Source of the DNA: Dyadobacter fanqingshengii | GTDB taxonomy: Bacteria > Bacteroidota > Bacteroidia > Cytophagales > Spirosomataceae | Assembly (NCBI RefSeq): GCF_023822005.2 | Contig: NZ_CP098806.1 | Coordinates: forward strand, 4,464,001-4,528,000 | Direction of reading: 5' to 3' | Length of the DNA: 64,000 bases | Part shown: positions 25,506-33,965 of the stretch, in pieces | Layout: every line of letters begins with the position of its first letter | How positions within the stretch are numbered: position 1 is the stretch's first letter | Translations under genes and position numbers: made by a program | The notes under the pieces: generated by a model | What the model saw: the letters and a program-made list of their open reading frames with translations, nothing else | The model's database searches: none | What the model was told of the DNA's origin: nothing

Positions 25506-28391
25506 ATGCGATCTGCTTTACCGTTATTATTATTTTCCTTTCTTCTGACATTGCTGGGCACTGGCTTTGATGCTATGGCAACGCACATTCGTGCGGGTGA
25601 GATTACGGCAAAACGGGTTTCCGCAACCTCCCTCACTTACGAAATCAGGCTGACTGCATATTTCGACATGCAAAATGGGGAAGGCGCTGCGAACGCACAG
25701 AATTTCGTGCAGTTTTATGTGGGCAGTAACGGCCCTATTGAAGCCCCCAGGATTTTACCGATTATCAACATTGGCAACAACACAACACAGAACGTCTACA
25801 TTGTCAGGTACACTTTCCCTTCTGCCGGTAAGTTCAGGATATCATTTGAAGAAGATAATAGGAACAACGGGATCCTGAACATTGGGCCGCCTCCGACACA
25901 AAATCTTAACTTTTATGTAAGCACCATTCTGGAAATCAACGCCAGTTTCGGCTTGAACCAGACTCCCGTGCTCCTGAACGCCCCTATCGACCTTGCAGCC
26001 ATTGGGCAACGCTACATTCACAACCCAAATGCATTTGATGCAGATGGCGACAGTCTTGCATATCGCTTGTATACGCCGCAACGGGGAACTTCAAATGGTG
26101 CAGGTGTTAATTTACAATATGTTAACCCCAACCAAATCAATGCTCCGGGAAAGACTGAAACCGGTGCATCGCCAGCCACTTTTGGCATGAACCGCCTCAC
26201 GGGTGATTTAACCTGGGATTCGCCTACAACCAAAGGATATTATAATGTTGCTTTCGTGGTTGAAGAATGGCGGGATGGCGTGCTTATCGGCGAAATTGTG
26301 CGGGATATGCAGATTATTGTTGAAGACGCCAACAATGCCAGGCCGCTCATTGAACCGCTCCCGGATATTTGCGTAGAAGCCGGAACACTCATTAATCAGC
26401 AAATTAAGGCCACGGACAAAAACGGAGATAAGCTTAACCTGACTTCTACGGGCGGTGTGTACGAGCGAACACTGGTCAGTCCCGAATTGGGCCGGTTCAC
26501 CATTCCGCAGCAAACCGGAATTGGCACGATCACTGGCCAATTCACATGGCAAACGTCTTGTAACCACGTTCGTCTGGAGCCTTATGATGTGTTATTCAAA
26601 GTTGAAGATGCCCCCGGCACGAACACCAATCCCAATCTTTTCCGCAAGCTCGTGGATATGACCACGCTTAGCATCAAGGTTTACGGCCCCAAACCGCTTG
26701 GATTAAGGGCCGTGGCGGCTACGGACCCGGCGGGGACGGCTTACCGCCTCAACTGGACTGCCTATAAATGTCCGGTTCCTGGCGCAAGGATGGTCATTTA
26801 CAGGAGAGAAGGCTGTGCTGACATTCCTGAGGATGTTTGCTTGACGGGCATTCCGGCCGGTTCTGGTTATGAAGAAATTGGAAGAGTTGCTATTGATCAA
26901 ACTACATATTTAGACAATAACAACGGCGACGGACTCCGTGCAGGCATTTCGTACAGTTATCGCATTGTTGTTGAATTCCCTCGTCCCGGCACAAATGTGA
27001 ATGAGCCGGGAAGCCTGATCGGTGGTGGCGAAAGTATCGCTTCTGACGAGTTCTGCCTGAACCTGCCTATGTTAGCGCCGGTTATTACCAATGTTACTGT
27101 TGATTCAACCAGCGAAACAAGAGGGGTTATTACTGTGAAATGGACAAAACCTGCTGCTTCATCCGGACTTCCTGCACAATATCGCCTCTTCAGGGCAGTG
27201 GGACAGAATGGAACGGCTTTCACACAGATCGCTACCATTAATACAAACCTTACCCCAGGCGCCGCTGACACTATTTTTATAGACCGCGGCCTCAACACAC
27301 TGGTTAACCCATATAATTACAAGCTCGAATATTACGCAACGCAGGGCGGGCAGCTCGTTAAAATGGACGACATTAAAACAGCCAGCTCGGTAAGGTTGGA
27401 ACAAGGTGCCGCAGAACCCAACCGCATCCGCCTAAACTGGTCGGCGCTGGTGCCCTGGGACAACGGCAACCGCACCCACAGGGTTTACCGTGAAGACAAA
27501 ACAAGGCCCGGAACATTCAACCGCATTGCAGATGTGCCCGTGCAAGGCACGCAATCCTTTTTCTATCTCGATGATGGATCTGATAAATATGCAGCTGACG
27601 GAACAGTGAACACGACCATTGTCAGCGATTCAACTTATTGTTACAAAGTAGAAACGGTGGGCTCCTACAACAACAGCCAGATCAAGCCATCCATACTTTA
27701 CAACTTCTCACAGATCTTATGTGTTTCGTCCTCTGACACAACCAAGCCTTGCCCGCCTGTGCTGGCCATTGATCAGCTCAATTGTGATTCGTTGCGTGCT
27801 CATCCCGAAGCTTTCTGCGGACCAACCGGTTTGACCAATCATCTTTCATGGACTTACCCGCAATCTGTTGATGGAAAAGAATGCGACCCCAATGTTTCAG
27901 CTTACCGCATTTACTATGCCCGTTACGAAGGCGATACGCCCGCTTTGATCGCTACCATCACCACGCCGCCATCGCCTTTGGCCACCACATTCAACCACGA
28001 AGGGCTTACTACTTTTGCAGGTTGTTACTATGTGACGGCAGTGAACCGGTTCGGGGCTGAGAGCGCGCCAAGCAACATTGTATGCAAGGACAATTGCCCC
28101 ATGTATGTTTTGCCCAATGTATTTACCCCAAATGCAGATGGTAAAAACGACGTGTTCCAGCCTTACGAATGCCCTGCTTTTGTGCAGTCGCTCGAATTCA
28201 AAGCATTCAACAGATGGGGCGCCCAGGTGTTCAAAACCAATGATGTTAACATCAACTGGAACGGTAAAACCAATGCCGGAAAGGACCTGGCAGCAGGACA
28301 ATATTATTATGAAGTAACAATCTTCTTTGAATCTTCCAAAAGAGAAAGCACCCCTACCACAATGAAAGGCTGGGTGCAGATCATCAGATAA
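25506..28391 (+). CDS. Secreted gliding-motility-type protein with CHU_C C-terminal sorting domain (copy 2)
   Basis: A paralog of the preceding gene with the same length of 961 residues: signal peptide (ALPLLLFSFLLTLLGTGFDA), the same N-terminal domain type (THIRAGEITAKRVS), fibronectin-III-like modules and the CHU_C sorting domain. From LGLRAVAATDPAG to the end the protein is identical to copy 1. It arose by tandem duplication. The two N-terminal domains have diverged, which suggests different ligands presented on one conserved stalk and export signal; that is inference. Confidence 0.85.
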   Translation: MRSALPLLLFSFLLTLLGTGFDAMATHIRAGEITAKRVSATSLTYEIRLTAYFDMQNGEGAANAQNFVQFYVGSNGPIEAPRILPIINIGNNTTQNVYIVRYTFPSAGKFRISFEEDNRNNGILNIGPPPTQNLNFYVSTILEINASFGLNQTPVLLNAPIDLAAIGQRYIHNPNAFDADGDSLAYRLYTPQRGTSNGAGVNLQYVNPNQINAPGKTETGASPATFGMNRLTGDLTWDSPTTKGYYNVAFVVEEWRDGVLIGEIVRDMQIIVEDANNARPLIEPLPDICVEAGTLINQQIKATDKNGDKLNLTSTGGVYERTLVSPELGRFTIPQQTGIGTITGQFTWQTSCNHVRLEPYDVLFKVEDAPGTNTNPNLFRKLVDMTTLSIKVYGPKPLGLRAVAATDPAGTAYRLNWTAYKCPVPGARMVIYRREGCADIPEDVCLTGIPAGSGYEEIGRVAIDQTTYLDNNNGDGLRAGISYSYRIVVEFPRPGTNVNEPGSLIGGGESIASDEFCLNLPMLAPVITNVTVDSTSETRGVITVKWTKPAASSGLPAQYRLFRAVGQNGTAFTQIATINTNLTPGAADTIFIDRGLNTLVNPYNYKLEYYATQGGQLVKMDDIKTASSVRLEQGAAEPNRIRLNWSALVPWDNGNRTHRVYREDKTRPGTFNRIADVPVQGTQSFFYLDDGSDKYAADGTVNTTIVSDSTYCYKVETVGSYNNSQIKPSILYNFSQILCVSSSDTTKPCPPVLAIDQLNCDSLRAHPEAFCGPTGLTNHLSWTYPQSVDGKECDPNVSAYRIYYARYEGDTPALIATITTPPSPLATTFNHEGLTTFAGCYYVTAVNRFGAESAPSNIVCKDNCPMYVLPNVFTPNADGKNDVFQPYECPAFVQSLEFKAFNRWGAQVFKTNDVNINWNGKTNAGKDLAAGQYYYEVTIFFESSKRESTPTTMKGWVQIIR
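26691..28391 (+). repeat. Near-identical 1.7-kb direct repeat, copy 2
   Basis: The partner of 23590-25290. Differences cluster at its 5' boundary (for example CGG/CCC-type changes near 26741 and 26789-26801) and vanish further in, as expected for the edge of a conversion tract. Confidence 0.9.
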
Positions 28392-28430
28392 GCACGCCTT
28401 TTTTCTTTGACATCGAAGTATTTCCTTTGT

Positions 28431-28459
28431 AGCCCGGTCGGAATGACCGGGCTTTTTTA
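28431..28459 (+). terminator. Rho-independent terminator between CHU_C copy 2 and fabD
   Basis: AGCCCGGTC (28431-28439) and GACCGGGCT (28445-28453) pair perfectly with a 5-nt loop and are followed by TTTTTT. Confidence 0.9.
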
Positions 28460-28487
28460 TTCAAATCCCCAAACGAAAACGATCATT

Positions 28488-29366
28488 ATGAAAAGTGCAT
28501 ACATCTTTCCCGGACAAGGTTCTCAGTTCAAAGGAATGGGACTTGATCTTTATCAGTCCTCAGATTCTGCAAAAACGCTTTTTGATCAGGCCAACAGCAT
28601 CCTTGGTTTTGATATAACCAAAATAATGTTCGAAGGCACTGACGAGGAACTGAAACAGACGAATGTAACTCAGCCCGCTATTTTCATACACTCAGTCATA
28701 CTCGCAAAAATCAGCGCCGATTTTGACCCGAATATGGTCGCGGGCCATTCCCTGGGCGAATTTTCTGCACTGGTGGCTGCGGGCACCCTATCATTCGAAG
28801 ACGGATTGAAACTTGTAGCAAAACGCGCGGATGCTATGCAGAAAGCCTGTGAGATCCGCCCTTCGACGATGGCCGCAATCCTGGGACTGGCTGATAACAT
28901 CATTGAAGAAGTTTGCGCGGGCATTACAGACGAAATCGTGGTTCCTGCGAATTATAACTGTCCCGGCCAAGTCGTAATATCAGGCACAATTGAAGGCGTT
29001 GAAAAAGCTTGTGAGCTTTTGAAAGCTGCCGGAGCAAAAAGAGCGTTGATTTTGCCCGTCGGCGGCGCATTTCACTCGCCTTTGATGGAACCGGCTAAGG
29101 AAGAACTGGCAGCGGCAATCCACGCGGCAGAATTTCAGCCACCGATTTGCGCTGTTTATCAAAATGTAAATGCCAAACCAGCAACCGAAGTAAATGTGAT
29201 CAAAGAAAACCTGATTTCGCAATTGACAGCACCCGTAAGGTGGACGCAATCCATTGAGCAGATGGTCAATGACGGCGCAGAAACCTTTATTGAGTGCGGT
29301 CCCGGAAAAGTGCTCCAAGGGTTAGTGAAGAAAATCGCTTCCAACGTTGAAATAAAAAGCATTTAA
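28488..29366 (+). CDS. fabD: Malonyl-CoA:ACP transacylase
   Basis: A 292-residue enzyme that transfers malonyl from CoA to acyl carrier protein to start fatty acid elongation. YIFPGQGSQFKGMG is the usual N-terminus. The nucleophile is in VAGHSLGEFSAL (Ser about residue 88) and the partner His in GGAFHSPLM. The ATG at 28488 follows the terminator by 28 nt and gives the normal family length; in-frame codons further upstream would run into the terminator. Confidence 0.93.
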   Translation: MKSAYIFPGQGSQFKGMGLDLYQSSDSAKTLFDQANSILGFDITKIMFEGTDEELKQTNVTQPAIFIHSVILAKISADFDPNMVAGHSLGEFSALVAAGTLSFEDGLKLVAKRADAMQKACEIRPSTMAAILGLADNIIEEVCAGITDEIVVPANYNCPGQVVISGTIEGVEKACELLKAAGAKRALILPVGGAFHSPLMEPAKEELAAAIHAAEFQPPICAVYQNVNAKPATEVNVIKENLISQLTAPVRWTQSIEQMVNDGAETFIECGPGKVLQGLVKKIASNVEIKSI

Positions 29367-29383
29367 TTTTTTTCTATAAAAAC

Positions 29384-29414
29384 TTGACATCCTGAATTAG
29401 CCGCATTACTTTTG
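29384..29414 (+). promoter_or_regulatory. Promoter of the tRNA-Gln gene
   Basis: TTG(ACA) at 29384, a 20-nt spacer and an exact TAnnTTTG element, TACTTTTG (29407-29414), end 18 nt before the mature tRNA. Confidence 0.65.
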
Positions 29415-29432
29415 CACCACTGTTTACGGTTT

Positions 29433-29503
29433 TGGCCGATGGTGTAATGGTAACACAGGACATTTTGGTTGTCTTATTCAGGGTTCGAGTCCTTGTCGGC
29501 CAA
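29433..29503 (+). tRNA. tRNA-Gln (anticodon TTG)
   Basis: A complete cloverleaf can be drawn. The acceptor stem TGGCCGA pairs with TCGGCCA, a D arm lies around GGTGTAATGGTAACAC, the anticodon stem-loop has TTTTGGT as its loop (anticodon TTG), and a T arm contains GGTTCGAGTCC. CCA is not encoded. The ordinary chromosome ends here and accessory genes follow, so its 3' end is a candidate integration site. Confidence 0.95.
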
Positions 29504-29516
29504 CAGTTTTAGAGTT

Positions 29517-29552
29517 AAACCGCTGTAAGTTAACCCCTTACAGCGGTTTTTA
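29517..29552 (+). terminator. Terminator of tRNA-Gln
   Basis: AAACCGCTGTAAG and CTTACAGCGGTTT are complementary with a short loop and are followed by TTTATTTTT. The terminator lies 13 nt after the tRNA. About 260 nt of AT-rich DNA with no recognised feature follow, up to the first island gene. Confidence 0.85.
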
Positions 29553-29814
29553 TTTTTAGGGGTCGAGATAGGGGACGAACTTGCTATATTAAGGTTACTT
29601 TATATTCCTCTCATTTGTCAATATTATCTCAGAAAGTAAGTTGATGAAAAGCAGGTTTACTTTCGTCAGCGGGCGCCATTCCTCGGTTTAGTTCCGTAGT
29701 TAAAACGTTCACACTGTCATCTCACTACCGTTAAGTAACGATTTGTATAACTATTTTAACTTTTAAGTAGTATACTGTGCTACAACGCTTTTTGCCATAA
29801 ACGTATCCTGCCTA

Positions 29815-30885
29815 ATGGTTAATTTTAATAATATCAGCATTCGTCGACTTATAATGCATACGGTTCTGCCCAAACCAAAGAATATAAGAGATGCAAGTGC
29901 GTCGGTAGTCGCCAGACAAGTCCTTAGCAACATCGACTCCAATGTTGAACAGATTATTAAGGATCGACTAATCGAATCATCGGGGAGACGTGGCAAAGCG
30001 TTCAAGCTTCAAATACAGCAAGAAGGCGCCGGATCCTTTGTCGACCTTTGTCAAGAACTAAAAAAGTTAGATGATCCCGAATTTATTGTACAGTCTGTAA
30101 AAATTGCTCAGCTGCTAGCAGATGCTCAGACAAGCACTCAATATCCTGGTGGATTTCTTTTAATCATTGAAGCGGTAAACGACAATTCCGGGCTGTTTCT
30201 TTATTTAGTAATCAAGGCTGAACCTCATCAGGCGCTAGTCTCAAGGGTAAATCAAATTGAAATATTAAATGAAATTTTTTTAAGCCCATCTCAGAAGCTG
30301 TTTAAGATTGGTATTATTGAGGAAAGAACGCCAGAAGCAACTCATATGAATCAGCGATTTGACTGCTTTTTATTTGATGACCAATTTAACAGCGATGGCC
30401 TTCCAGCCGCATATTTCTACAACGACTTCCTTGGTTTCTCAATTCAGGCCAACAGCGAGCTTCAATCTTTAAGGTTTTACCGTATAACAGAAGACTTTAT
30501 AACCAATGCCCCGGATATTTCATCAGATGGTAAGGGACCGGTCTTAGATGCGCTTAAACAACAATTCACAGCTAATAAGAATCAATCTGTTGACCCCTCT
30601 GCTTTTGGTAGAACATATTTTAAAGAAGAGAAAGTCCTCGGTCGGTATTTAGAAGCAATATCTTCACTGCCAAGTATCTTTGTGAAAAATACAACTCTAA
30701 TTGATAGCAGGCTTAAGACAAAAAAAATCGACTTCCCATCTAAAATAAAAATTGCTGGCCCAGATGCGCACTTCGATGACAAAGTGAAAATCATCGACAG
30801 TCAAGAAGAGTTAAATAATTTGATCGCCAAAAGCCAAGAGTACACTATTGTTGTTATTCATGGACATCCATTCGAAAATGAATAG
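29815..30885 (+). CDS. Possible NdpA/YejK-like (NA37) protein, partner of the RelA/SpoT-type gene
   Basis: A 356-residue protein with no signal peptide. The start (NNISIRRLIMHTVLPKPKN) resembles the opening of 37-kDa nucleoid-associated proteins, and a later segment (FDCFLFDDQFNSDGLPAAYF, then YNDFLGFSI) recalls their core. This family match is weak and by eye only. The gene overlaps the start of the RelA/SpoT-domain gene by 8 bases, so the two are translationally coupled. As the first gene of the accessory region it could be an antitoxin, sensor or partner of that enzyme; I cannot decide which. Confidence 0.45.
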   Translation: MVNFNNISIRRLIMHTVLPKPKNIRDASASVVARQVLSNIDSNVEQIIKDRLIESSGRRGKAFKLQIQQEGAGSFVDLCQELKKLDDPEFIVQSVKIAQLLADAQTSTQYPGGFLLIIEAVNDNSGLFLYLVIKAEPHQALVSRVNQIEILNEIFLSPSQKLFKIGIIEERTPEATHMNQRFDCFLFDDQFNSDGLPAAYFYNDFLGFSIQANSELQSLRFYRITEDFITNAPDISSDGKGPVLDALKQQFTANKNQSVDPSAFGRTYFKEEKVLGRYLEAISSLPSIFVKNTTLIDSRLKTKKIDFPSKIKIAGPDAHFDDKVKIIDSQEELNNLIAKSQEYTIVVIHGHPFENE

Positions 30886-31885
30886 TCTGCTATCACTTTC
30901 AGATCAGGAACAGAAAAACCTTGCCGAGTTTGAGGAGGTTCGCCAGATTTTGACTGAGTGGGGCGATTTCGTGGATAAGCGTCTGCATGAGCTCACGCAA
31001 TTATTAGATGATAGTACCAGAATCAAGCTTCCACCGAAAAGCAGAATAAAAACTAATTATTCTTATATACGAAAAGCGATTTACCGTGACAAAACGTATG
31101 AAAACCCGATAGTAGATATTGAAGATAAAATTGCTACAAGGGTTGTTTTAATGACAAGCAAAGATGTTCATGAATTCAAGCGGCTTGTAGAAAATGATAA
31201 TAACTGGAACTATAAAGTTTCTCGCGACTATAACGAGGAGATCCTCAACAAACCAGCTGAATTTGCATACCAATCTGTACACATCGTCGTTTCTCCATTG
31301 ACAAGCTATCCAATTGATCAAATACACCTTCAGAAAGTAACATGTGAAATCCAAATAAGGTCGTATCTTCAACATGCTTTTTCAGAAGTTAGTCACGACA
31401 CTACTTATAAAGGCCCATTTAAGAATGATAAGAAAATTCTAAGGCTATTGTCTACCTCAATGGCCTTTATGGAGGCAACGGATGACTATTTTTGTAAAAT
31501 ATTTGATCTAATGCTGGACACTCAAAGGAAGCATACTCTATTTCTAGCCGAGCTTACAAAGATGTATGCAGGATTGAGAAATGGCTTTGATCCAGAAAGC
31601 ACTGATGTTGAAATTGCTGATAACGTATTATCGCTATTGAATGCCGAGGATGTGAGCATTGACGATCTTCACGATTTTCTGAAAAAGAAGGGTGAGGAGA
31701 TCACTGAAACCATTCTACCGAAAAATGGAATTCTTTTTCAACAGCCTGTGATAATTTTGATAGCATACTTCCTATACAACTTGGAAGGGTCACTGAGAGA
31801 TCATTGGCCACTTTCAAATGATGCCTTGAATGGTGTTTACCGTTCTTTTGGTATATCAACTAACTCAATGAGATTTACCAATTAA
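30878..31885 (+). CDS. RelA/SpoT-type nucleotidyltransferase domain protein
   Basis: A 335-residue protein. Residues about 55-180 carry the (p)ppGpp-synthetase signature: RIKTNYSYIRK (substrate loop), DIEDKIATR (Asp at 83 with Arg at 88), AYQSVH and EIQIRSYLQHAFSEVSHD (Glu at about 157). The HD hydrolase and TGS/ACT domains of full RelA are absent, so it is a small-alarmone-synthetase type. The C-terminal ~150 residues are helical and of unknown role. Such solitary domains make (p)ppGpp or ppApp, or modify tRNA as toxins in toxSAS/CapRel systems. The ATG at 30878 is chosen because it overlaps the upstream stop; 30860 is possible. Confidence 0.8.
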   Translation: MNSLLSLSDQEQKNLAEFEEVRQILTEWGDFVDKRLHELTQLLDDSTRIKLPPKSRIKTNYSYIRKAIYRDKTYENPIVDIEDKIATRVVLMTSKDVHEFKRLVENDNNWNYKVSRDYNEEILNKPAEFAYQSVHIVVSPLTSYPIDQIHLQKVTCEIQIRSYLQHAFSEVSHDTTYKGPFKNDKKILRLLSTSMAFMEATDDYFCKIFDLMLDTQRKHTLFLAELTKMYAGLRNGFDPESTDVEIADNVLSLLNAEDVSIDDLHDFLKKKGEEITETILPKNGILFQQPVIILIAYFLYNLEGSLRDHWPLSNDALNGVYRSFGISTNSMRFTN

Positions 31886-31919
31886 AAATTTGTGTATGCC
31901 TGCGCATGCGAGTCAAATT

Positions 31920-32939
31920 TCATTGTCGTCCTAATAGAACGTTCACTCTTTGGATCTCTGACAAGTTCTGATCCCCCTGCTCAGAGATAAGTAGATTCTC
32001 TTCACGGTGCTCATTTCGGATATAAATATTATTATTAATAATATCAGTGGAAAGGCGATAAGATGACACTTTCAATGGGCTTTGCTTACCTGCAAAGTAT
32101 AACTGGAATCTAATTGCGTTTCCCGACCCCCTCATCTGAGAGTATGGTAAGTGTAGAAAGACTGTCCGAACAAAAGGTTCATTGTAATATAGAATCTCCC
32201 TTGCTAAGGAGCAACGAAGTCCTCCACCATTGAGTATCAGCTCTGTTGCTGATGATACTTCTCTGTCGGGGAACATTCCAGGATCAGCGATAAGCCTAAA
32301 TCCCAAATCATATTCGTTTTGCAGCTTTGATAAGTTAAAAATCATAATAGTAATTTCTAACATTGGGTCTGAATCCCCGTAAGGCTGTCGAGTATCAAAC
32401 TTTAAATACCCCTCCAAGTTTGGATAAGTCACCCGACGGAACAGTGCCTCAATATAATGATGTGGTGCAGCTCTCGTCTGCCCGTCAATACGCATAAAAT
32501 ATGTATTCCTATATTGATGAGGAGAATAAGGGCTTTGCTCGACATCGAAAAGATAAACATATCCAGTCGGCCCTTGCAATTCAATCATTTGAATTCGATG
32601 GGGCGTTGGCGTTATTAAATCGCTTATCCTATTTTGAAATCGATCCTTTCCAATCGATTCTGGAAGCGGTGTCAAATCTCCAAAAAATTTATCACCAGCT
32701 CCTGATTCCGATTGACTTGGAGCCCCCCATATAATGATTCCCCCAGATGAATTTAGCATTGCGCAGAGGGTTCTTATAATACCATCTTCACGTTCAGTAG
32801 GACTGTTTTTACCTAATGACACATAAGCCTTGAATTCAATTTTGTCAGATTCAGGCTGTGGCGTTTGAAAATAATTTGCTATGTCATCGTACACAAGTTT
32901 ATTGGGTTCTTTTCCGAAAAATGCAGATGAATAGCTCAT
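31920..32939 (-). CDS. AlbA_2 (Schlafen-type) domain protein
   Basis: A 339-residue protein. The N-terminal half has the AlbA_2 signature: SDKIEFKAYVS, then TLCAMLNSSGGIIIWGAP and YFMRIDGQTRAAPHHYIEALF. The C-terminal half (residues ~180-339) is beta-rich with no recognised motif. AlbA_2 proteins bind nucleic acids and occur often near defence genes. It lies convergent to the RelA/SpoT-type gene, 34 bases away, inside the accessory region. A defence role is inference. Confidence 0.7.
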   Translation of the reverse strand: MSYSSAFFGKEPNKLVYDDIANYFQTPQPESDKIEFKAYVSLGKNSPTEREDGIIRTLCAMLNSSGGIIIWGAPSQSESGAGDKFFGDLTPLPESIGKDRFQNRISDLITPTPHRIQMIELQGPTGYVYLFDVEQSPYSPHQYRNTYFMRIDGQTRAAPHHYIEALFRRVTYPNLEGYLKFDTRQPYGDSDPMLEITIMIFNLSKLQNEYDLGFRLIADPGMFPDREVSSATELILNGGGLRCSLAREILYYNEPFVRTVFLHLPYSQMRGSGNAIRFQLYFAGKQSPLKVSSYRLSTDIINNNIYIRNEHREENLLISEQGDQNLSEIQRVNVLLGRQ

Positions 32940-33088
32940 GATTGCTTATGATTGTTAAAATATTGAGTTAGCATTTTTTTCTGCCAGTACCTATTGAACA
33001 GCTGTTCTTTTTCACGCAATTGATCAATTTGAGTGAACATTATAACTTGTTTAGTCGGGATATGGTTACCAATGACCGCCCACAATAT

Positions 33089-33423
33089 TTAACCCGTTTT
33101 AGTTGGTCCAATCCTCTTAGACCGCCCATATTCGATCACTGCTTCTATCCGTCTATTAACACTCGACGCACTGGCGTACATCTCGCTGGTTCCGATAACC
33201 CGGCCTTTGAAGGCTTTCAGTACAAAGTAATGCTGGCCGTTAATCGCCCGCTTCCCTTCATATCGGCTTAACAGGTGAGAGTTCGCACCCACGGAAGTAA
33301 TTCCTATTATGCAAGAGTTCTTTTGCTCATACCCCTCACTTATTAAAATCACTTCACCATCACCAGCTAACAGATTGAACTGGTAGTCACCGTGCTGCGC
33401 TTTTCGATTATGAATTTGCCCAT
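33089..33423 (-). pseudogene. Frameshifted YegP/DUF1508 gene
   Basis: Two DUF1508 repeats are readable. The first (GDYQFNLLAGDGEVILISEGY) and second (HYFVLKAFKGRVIGTSEMY) both match the pattern of this family. The start, MGKFIIEKR at 33423, is in a different frame from the rest: a one-base loss near 33391-33395 breaks the gene, and the original frame soon meets a stop. The C-terminus (IGPTKTG) also departs from the family end. DUF1508 function is unclear. A sequencing error is possible but two neighbours are broken as well. Confidence 0.7.
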
Positions 33424-33433
33424 GGACGATATT

Positions 33434-33655
33434 TCAAACACTGAACTGTTTATTCCGCGCCTGGATTCCAGGATATGTTAATCCTGTTTCTATAGGCCGA
33501 ATATCTTCATTTGAATAGTGGTTTTTAACAAACCCTATTCGTTCTAAATGAATCAATAACGGCGTAATTCGTACTTGATCCGGCAACGGTAGATTCATCA
33601 CATTGATGTCATTCACGTTTTCGAATAATTTCAAACCTTCGATTGTTTTGTCCAT
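33434..33655 (-). CDS. Hypothetical small protein
   Basis: A 73-residue frame, MDKTIEGLKLFENVNDINVM..., with a possible small helix-turn-helix or winged-helix shape around RITPLLIHLERIGFVKNHY. I do not recognise a family. It sits 10 bases upstream of the broken YegP-like gene on the same strand. Confidence 0.35.
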   Translation of the reverse strand: MDKTIEGLKLFENVNDINVMNLPLPDQVRITPLLIHLERIGFVKNHYSNEDIRPIETGLTYPGIQARNKQFSV

Positions 33656-33701
33656 TTTGTAATTTGTTAGCTTGGTTCAATCTTTCAGCCCGAAGTCCGC
33701 T

Positions 33702-33906
33702 TTAACTTTTACACTCACTCCTGTCAACGTACGTTTTGTTGCCATTTGAATTAATATAATAGCACCCACCTTTGGAGCTCGTATGCAACTGGTTTCCGCT
33801 ATGAGTACGACAGGGACTACTCCTGACGAGTTCGATGAGTCGGAAGAGCAGGAATAAGGGCAAAAAGGAAAAGTGCAACCAGGGTAGCGTAAATGTGTTT
33901 TTTCAT
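33702..33906 (-). pseudogene. Frameshifted small secreted protein with a GG-YYINSNGNKTY domain
   Basis: The start at 33906 encodes a clear signal peptide (MKKHIYATLVALFLFALIPA) and then hits a stop at residue 30. A second frame carries CRTHSGNQLHTSSKGG followed by CYYINSNGNKTYVDRSECKS and a stop at 33702. The two parts make one sensible protein if a frameshift lies about 70-80 bases after the start. The second part resembles the PBCV-type basic adaptor motif also present in the lipoprotein at 35027-35584. Confidence 0.65.
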
Positions 33907-33965
33907 ATTTTGAAAAAGGGATGTATTTGGTTCAAATCTTGAAGTCCGAGCCGCTTGGAGGTTAA

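Noticed and set aside
22876..28317. Several long antisense open frames inside the two CHU_C genes
   Set aside because: They occur identically in both copies because the DNA is duplicated, and the sense frames carry definite domains.
28401..28429. Promoter for fabD upstream of the terminator
   Set aside because: A TTTG and a TTCCTTTG are present but the spacer is only 12 nt and the -7 element lacks the TA, and the terminator would lie inside the transcript.
29433..29503. A second copy of the tRNA-Gln 3' end inside the window as the far attachment site
   Set aside because: I looked for GGTTCGAGTCC-like sequence to the right and found none; the other end, if any, is outside the window.
33020..33271. 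An 83-codon + strand open frame
   Set aside because: It runs antisense through the clearly recognisable DUF1508 pseudogene and has no family likeness of its own.
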